Part shown: positions 5,684 through 6,764 of the stretch, one piece after another
Position numbering within the stretch: position 1 is the first letter of the stretch
Layout: the number at the start of each line of letters is the position of its first letter
Source of the DNA: an uncultured Clostridium sp.
Lineage (GTDB): Bacteria; Bacillota; Clostridia; TANB77; CAG-508
NCBI GenBank assembly: GCA_958413095.1
Contig: CATYUF010000073.1
Coordinates: forward strand, 1 to 6,764
Length of the DNA stretch: 6,764 nt
Direction of reading: 5' to 3'
The notes under the pieces: generated by a model
What the model was told of the DNA's origin: nothing
Databases searched by the model: none
The model's input: only the letters and a program-made list of their open reading frames with translations
Translations under genes and position numbers: made by a program

Positions 5684-5840
5684 TAATTATAATTTAATTT
5701 TAAATACTTTAATTTTTTTATATTTATTTTAATTAAATTTATTTTTTATATTATATTAAATTTTTAGAAAATAAACTTAATTAAAATAAATAATATTATA
5801 ACTTAAATATTATTATATTAATTTAATATTAACAAATGTA
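5684..5840. other. Almost GC-free intergenic tract
   Basis: Only about six G or C bases occur in this stretch of roughly 160 bp between the walJ terminator and the rlmH ribosome site. It must contain the rlmH promoter, but TATAAT-like hexamers are so common here that no single one can be chosen. It holds the inverted repeat at 5721-5792. No TTATCCACA-type DnaA box and no gene is present. Confidence 0.8.
5721..5792. repeat. 25-bp inverted repeat with 22-nt loop
   Basis: The arm 5721-5745 (centre TTTTAATTAAATTT) pairs with 5768-5792 (centre AAACTTAATTAAAA) at 24 of 25 positions, enclosing 22 nt. All bases but one in the arms are A or T. Low complexity raises the chance of pairing, yet 24 of 25 is long even for pure AT sequence. 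No U-tract follows that would make it a standard terminator, and walJ already has one upstream. Confidence 0.6.
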
Positions 5841-5856
5841 AATAAGGAGAAAAAAG

Positions 5857-6336
5857 ATGCTAACAATAAATATTATATGTATTGGAAAAGTAAAAGAAAA
5901 ATATTTAAAAGATGCTATAGATGAATATTCAAAAAGACTAAGTAAATATTGTAAGTTAAATATTATTGAATTACCTGATGAAAAAATCCCAGATAAATTA
6001 AATGAAAATATTACCTTAGAAATAAAAACAAAAGAATGTAATAAAATTTTAAGTCATATAAAAAAAGATTCTTATATTATTTGCTTAGATTTAAAAGGAA
6101 AAGAATTTACATCTGAGGAATTTTCTAAGAAAATAGATACATTATCTTTAGAAAGTAGTAATTTAACTTTTATAATTGGTGGCTCATTAGGCCTAACTGA
6201 AGATTTATTACAAAAATCTAATTTAAAAATTTGTTTTTCAAAAATGACATTTCCTCATCAATTAATTAGAGTATTTTTATTAGAACAACTTTTTAGGGCT
6301 TTTAAAATTTCTAATGGGGAAACTTATCATCGTTAA
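5857..6336 (+). CDS. rlmH: 23S rRNA (pseudouridine-1915-N3)-methyltransferase RlmH
   Basis: RlmH is a small homodimeric SPOUT methyltransferase that methylates pseudouridine 1915 in helix 69 of 23S rRNA on assembled 70S ribosomes, using SAM. The 159-residue product has the full family length. It begins INIICIGKVKEKYLKDAIDEY (4-24), shows the strand YIICLDLKGKEF (73-84), the SAM-binding IIGGSLGL (106-113) of the trefoil knot, the second knot block KMTFPHQLIRVFLLEQLFRA (129-148) and the conserved C-terminal end, here ETYHR (155-159), which reaches the active site. AAGGAG lies 7 nt before the ATG at 5857. walJ upstream is separated by a terminator and the AT tract. In Bacillus walJ, an htrA-type protease gene and rlmH are neighbours near the replication origin; here the htrA gene is missing. 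A large inverted repeat starts 14 nt after the stop. Confidence 0.96.
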   Translation: MLTINIICIGKVKEKYLKDAIDEYSKRLSKYCKLNIIELPDEKIPDKLNENITLEIKTKECNKILSHIKKDSYIICLDLKGKEFTSEEFSKKIDTLSLESSNLTFIIGGSLGLTEDLLQKSNLKICFSKMTFPHQLIRVFLLEQLFRAFKISNGETYHR

Positions 6337-6349
6337 TTATTTATATTTT

Positions 6350-6436
6350 TTGTAGAGGAAATAATAGAAATAAATTTTTATAAATATAGGGGCGTATATT
6401 ATTTTTATTTTTTAGGGGGATTTATTTCCTCTACAA
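6350..6436. repeat. 87-nt structure closed by a perfect 15-bp inverted repeat
   Basis: TTGTAGAGGAAATAA (6350-6364) is the exact complement of TTATTTCCTCTACAA (6422-6436). Inside, AATATA and TATATT (6383-6388, 6395-6400) pair around a GGGGCG loop, and TTAGGGGGA lies before the right arm; these G-runs stand out in very AT-rich DNA. No T-run follows on the plus strand, and only A-runs follow on the minus strand, so it is not a standard intrinsic terminator for rlmH or for the facing peptide gene. It could still halt both transcripts, be a structured RNA, or be a small MITE-like element. No target-site duplication is visible. Confidence 0.7.
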
Positions 6437-6504
6437 GATTAATTACTGTTTGATTATTTGAAATTAATTATTTTTTTATTAACTATTTTATTTTAATTAT
6501 TTTA

Positions 6505-6606
6505 TTATTGTTTTATTTCGTTTTGGAATTTTTTTGATAAAAAATTTATGATTAATTTTCTAATAAAAAAATATATTGATATAAATATGATTAATTTAAA
6601 AAACAT
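6505..6606 (-). CDS. 33-residue single-pass membrane peptide
   Basis: I do not recognise this gene. It encodes 33 residues: MFFKLIIFISIYFFI makes a hydrophobic segment (about 1-15), continued after Arg-Lys by LIINFL (18-23), and ends in a basic, polar tail SKKFQNEIKQ. It is expected to lie in the cytoplasmic membrane. The ATG at 6606 is chosen because AGAGG lies 5 nt upstream and a perfect promoter at 6632-6660 would start transcription near 6625; the reading frame stays open further upstream to 6687, but that part overlaps the promoter itself. The gene faces rlmH, and a large inverted repeat lies between them. Such peptides can be subunits of membrane complexes, stress proteins or toxin-like peptides; nothing here decides which. 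A chance frame cannot be excluded, but promoter, ribosome site and peptide fit together. Confidence 0.55.
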   Translation of the reverse strand: MFFKLIIFISIYFFIRKLIINFLSKKFQNEIKQ

Positions 6607-6631
6607 TTTAACCTCTTTTTGTTTTTCTATT

Positions 6632-6660
6632 ATTATACAGTATTTGTTATAATCTGTCAA
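6632..6660 (-). promoter_or_regulatory. Perfect sigma-A promoter of the small membrane peptide
   Basis: On the minus strand TTGACA (6660-6655) and TATAAT (6637-6632) are both 6 of 6 to consensus with 17-nt spacing. This is the strongest promoter in the window. It points to the peptide gene, with a leader of about 20 nt. A Spo0A box lies 20 bp upstream of its -35. Confidence 0.85.
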
Positions 6661-6670
6661 TAAAAACTTT

Positions 6671-6699
6671 TTGACATTGTTCGACAATTATTATGTTAT
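6671..6699 (+). promoter_or_regulatory. Candidate divergent promoter towards the right edge
   Basis: TTGACA (6671-6676) is perfect and TGTTAT (6694-6699) fits the -10 at 4 of 6 positions with 17-nt spacing; TTATAT at 6696 is an alternative with 19 nt. Its -35 and that of the minus-strand promoter lie back to back, 10 nt apart. No start codon with a suitable ribosome site follows before the window ends; an AAGAAGG at 6740-6746 has no ATG, GTG or TTG at useful distance. Confidence 0.35.
6680..6686 (-). promoter_or_regulatory. Spo0A box (perfect core) between divergent promoters
   Basis: TGTCGAA on the minus strand, in the context AATTGTCGAACA. It lies inside the spacer of the plus-strand candidate promoter, where binding would repress, and about 58 bp upstream of the expected start of the minus-strand transcript. 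It is the second perfect 0A core in the window; both lie upstream of near-consensus sigma-A promoters. Confidence 0.38.
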
Positions 6700-6764
6700 A
6701 TTTTAGTCTTTTTAACTGATATCCGGACACTTTTTTAAAAAGAAGGTTATAGACATATATCTTG

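Noticed and set aside
5684..5840. Replication origin or DNA-unwinding element
   Set aside because: The AT content and the walJ/rlmH neighbourhood invite this idea, but no DnaA boxes and no dnaA, rpmH or gidA genes are present.
6607..6687. Longer form (60 residues) of the small membrane peptide
   Set aside because: The extra 27 codons cover the -35 and -10 of the perfect promoter, so the transcript cannot include them, and no ribosome site lies before the ATG at 6687.
6720..6764. Start of a further plus-strand gene at the right edge
   Set aside because: AAGAAGG at 6740-6746 looks like a ribosome site, but the only possible start, the TTG at 6762, is too far away, and frames before it are closed by stops.

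Overview
The window is AT-rich chromosomal DNA from a low-GC, Gram-positive, endospore-forming bacterium, most likely of the class Clostridia (Bacillota). This rests on the very low GC content, strong GGAGG-type ribosome binding sites, a spoIIR gene, a clear walJ, an rlmH, and perfect matches to the Spo0A box. I cannot name the species. No prophage, IS element, CRISPR array, tRNA or rRNA is visible.

Left arm (1-2414, all on the minus strand). An orphan sensor-like protein with a possible MEDS-type fold (1935-2414) is followed by a eukaryote-type UDP-sugar pyrophosphorylase (563-1810) and then by the N-terminal third or less of a phosphoglucomutase/phosphomannomutase (1-307, cut by the window edge). 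The mutase and pyrophosphorylase together could turn a hexose-6-phosphate into a UDP-sugar for envelope or storage polymers. The 255-bp gap between them holds three copies of a REP-like palindromic element, two of them identical and inverted.

Divergent intergenic region (2415-2801). To the left it carries a near-consensus sigma-A promoter with a 15-nt palindrome over the -10 and a perfect Spo0A box upstream. To the right, spoIIR needs a forespore promoter, for which only weak sigma-F-like candidates can be seen.

Right arm (2802-6336, plus strand). spoIIR (secreted signal that triggers pro-sigma-E processing) is followed by murA (first committed step of peptidoglycan synthesis, TTG start, own extended -10 promoter), walJ (MBL-fold hydrolase, closely following murA), an intrinsic terminator, an almost GC-free 160-bp stretch with a 25-bp inverted repeat, and rlmH (23S rRNA pseudouridine-1915 methyltransferase). 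walJ near rlmH recalls the walJ-htrA-rlmH order of Bacillus, but htrA is absent here.

Right end (6337-6764). An 87-nt structure closed by a perfect 15-bp inverted repeat follows rlmH. Facing it is a 33-codon membrane-peptide gene (6505-6606, minus) driven by a perfect TTGACA-17-TATAAT promoter. Back to back with that promoter is a second TTGACA and another perfect Spo0A box. No gene start is visible in the last 150 bases on the plus strand.

The least explained items are the REP-like triad, the two long inverted repeats that do not look like ordinary terminators, the small membrane peptide, and the orphan sensor-like gene with its dense regulatory region.
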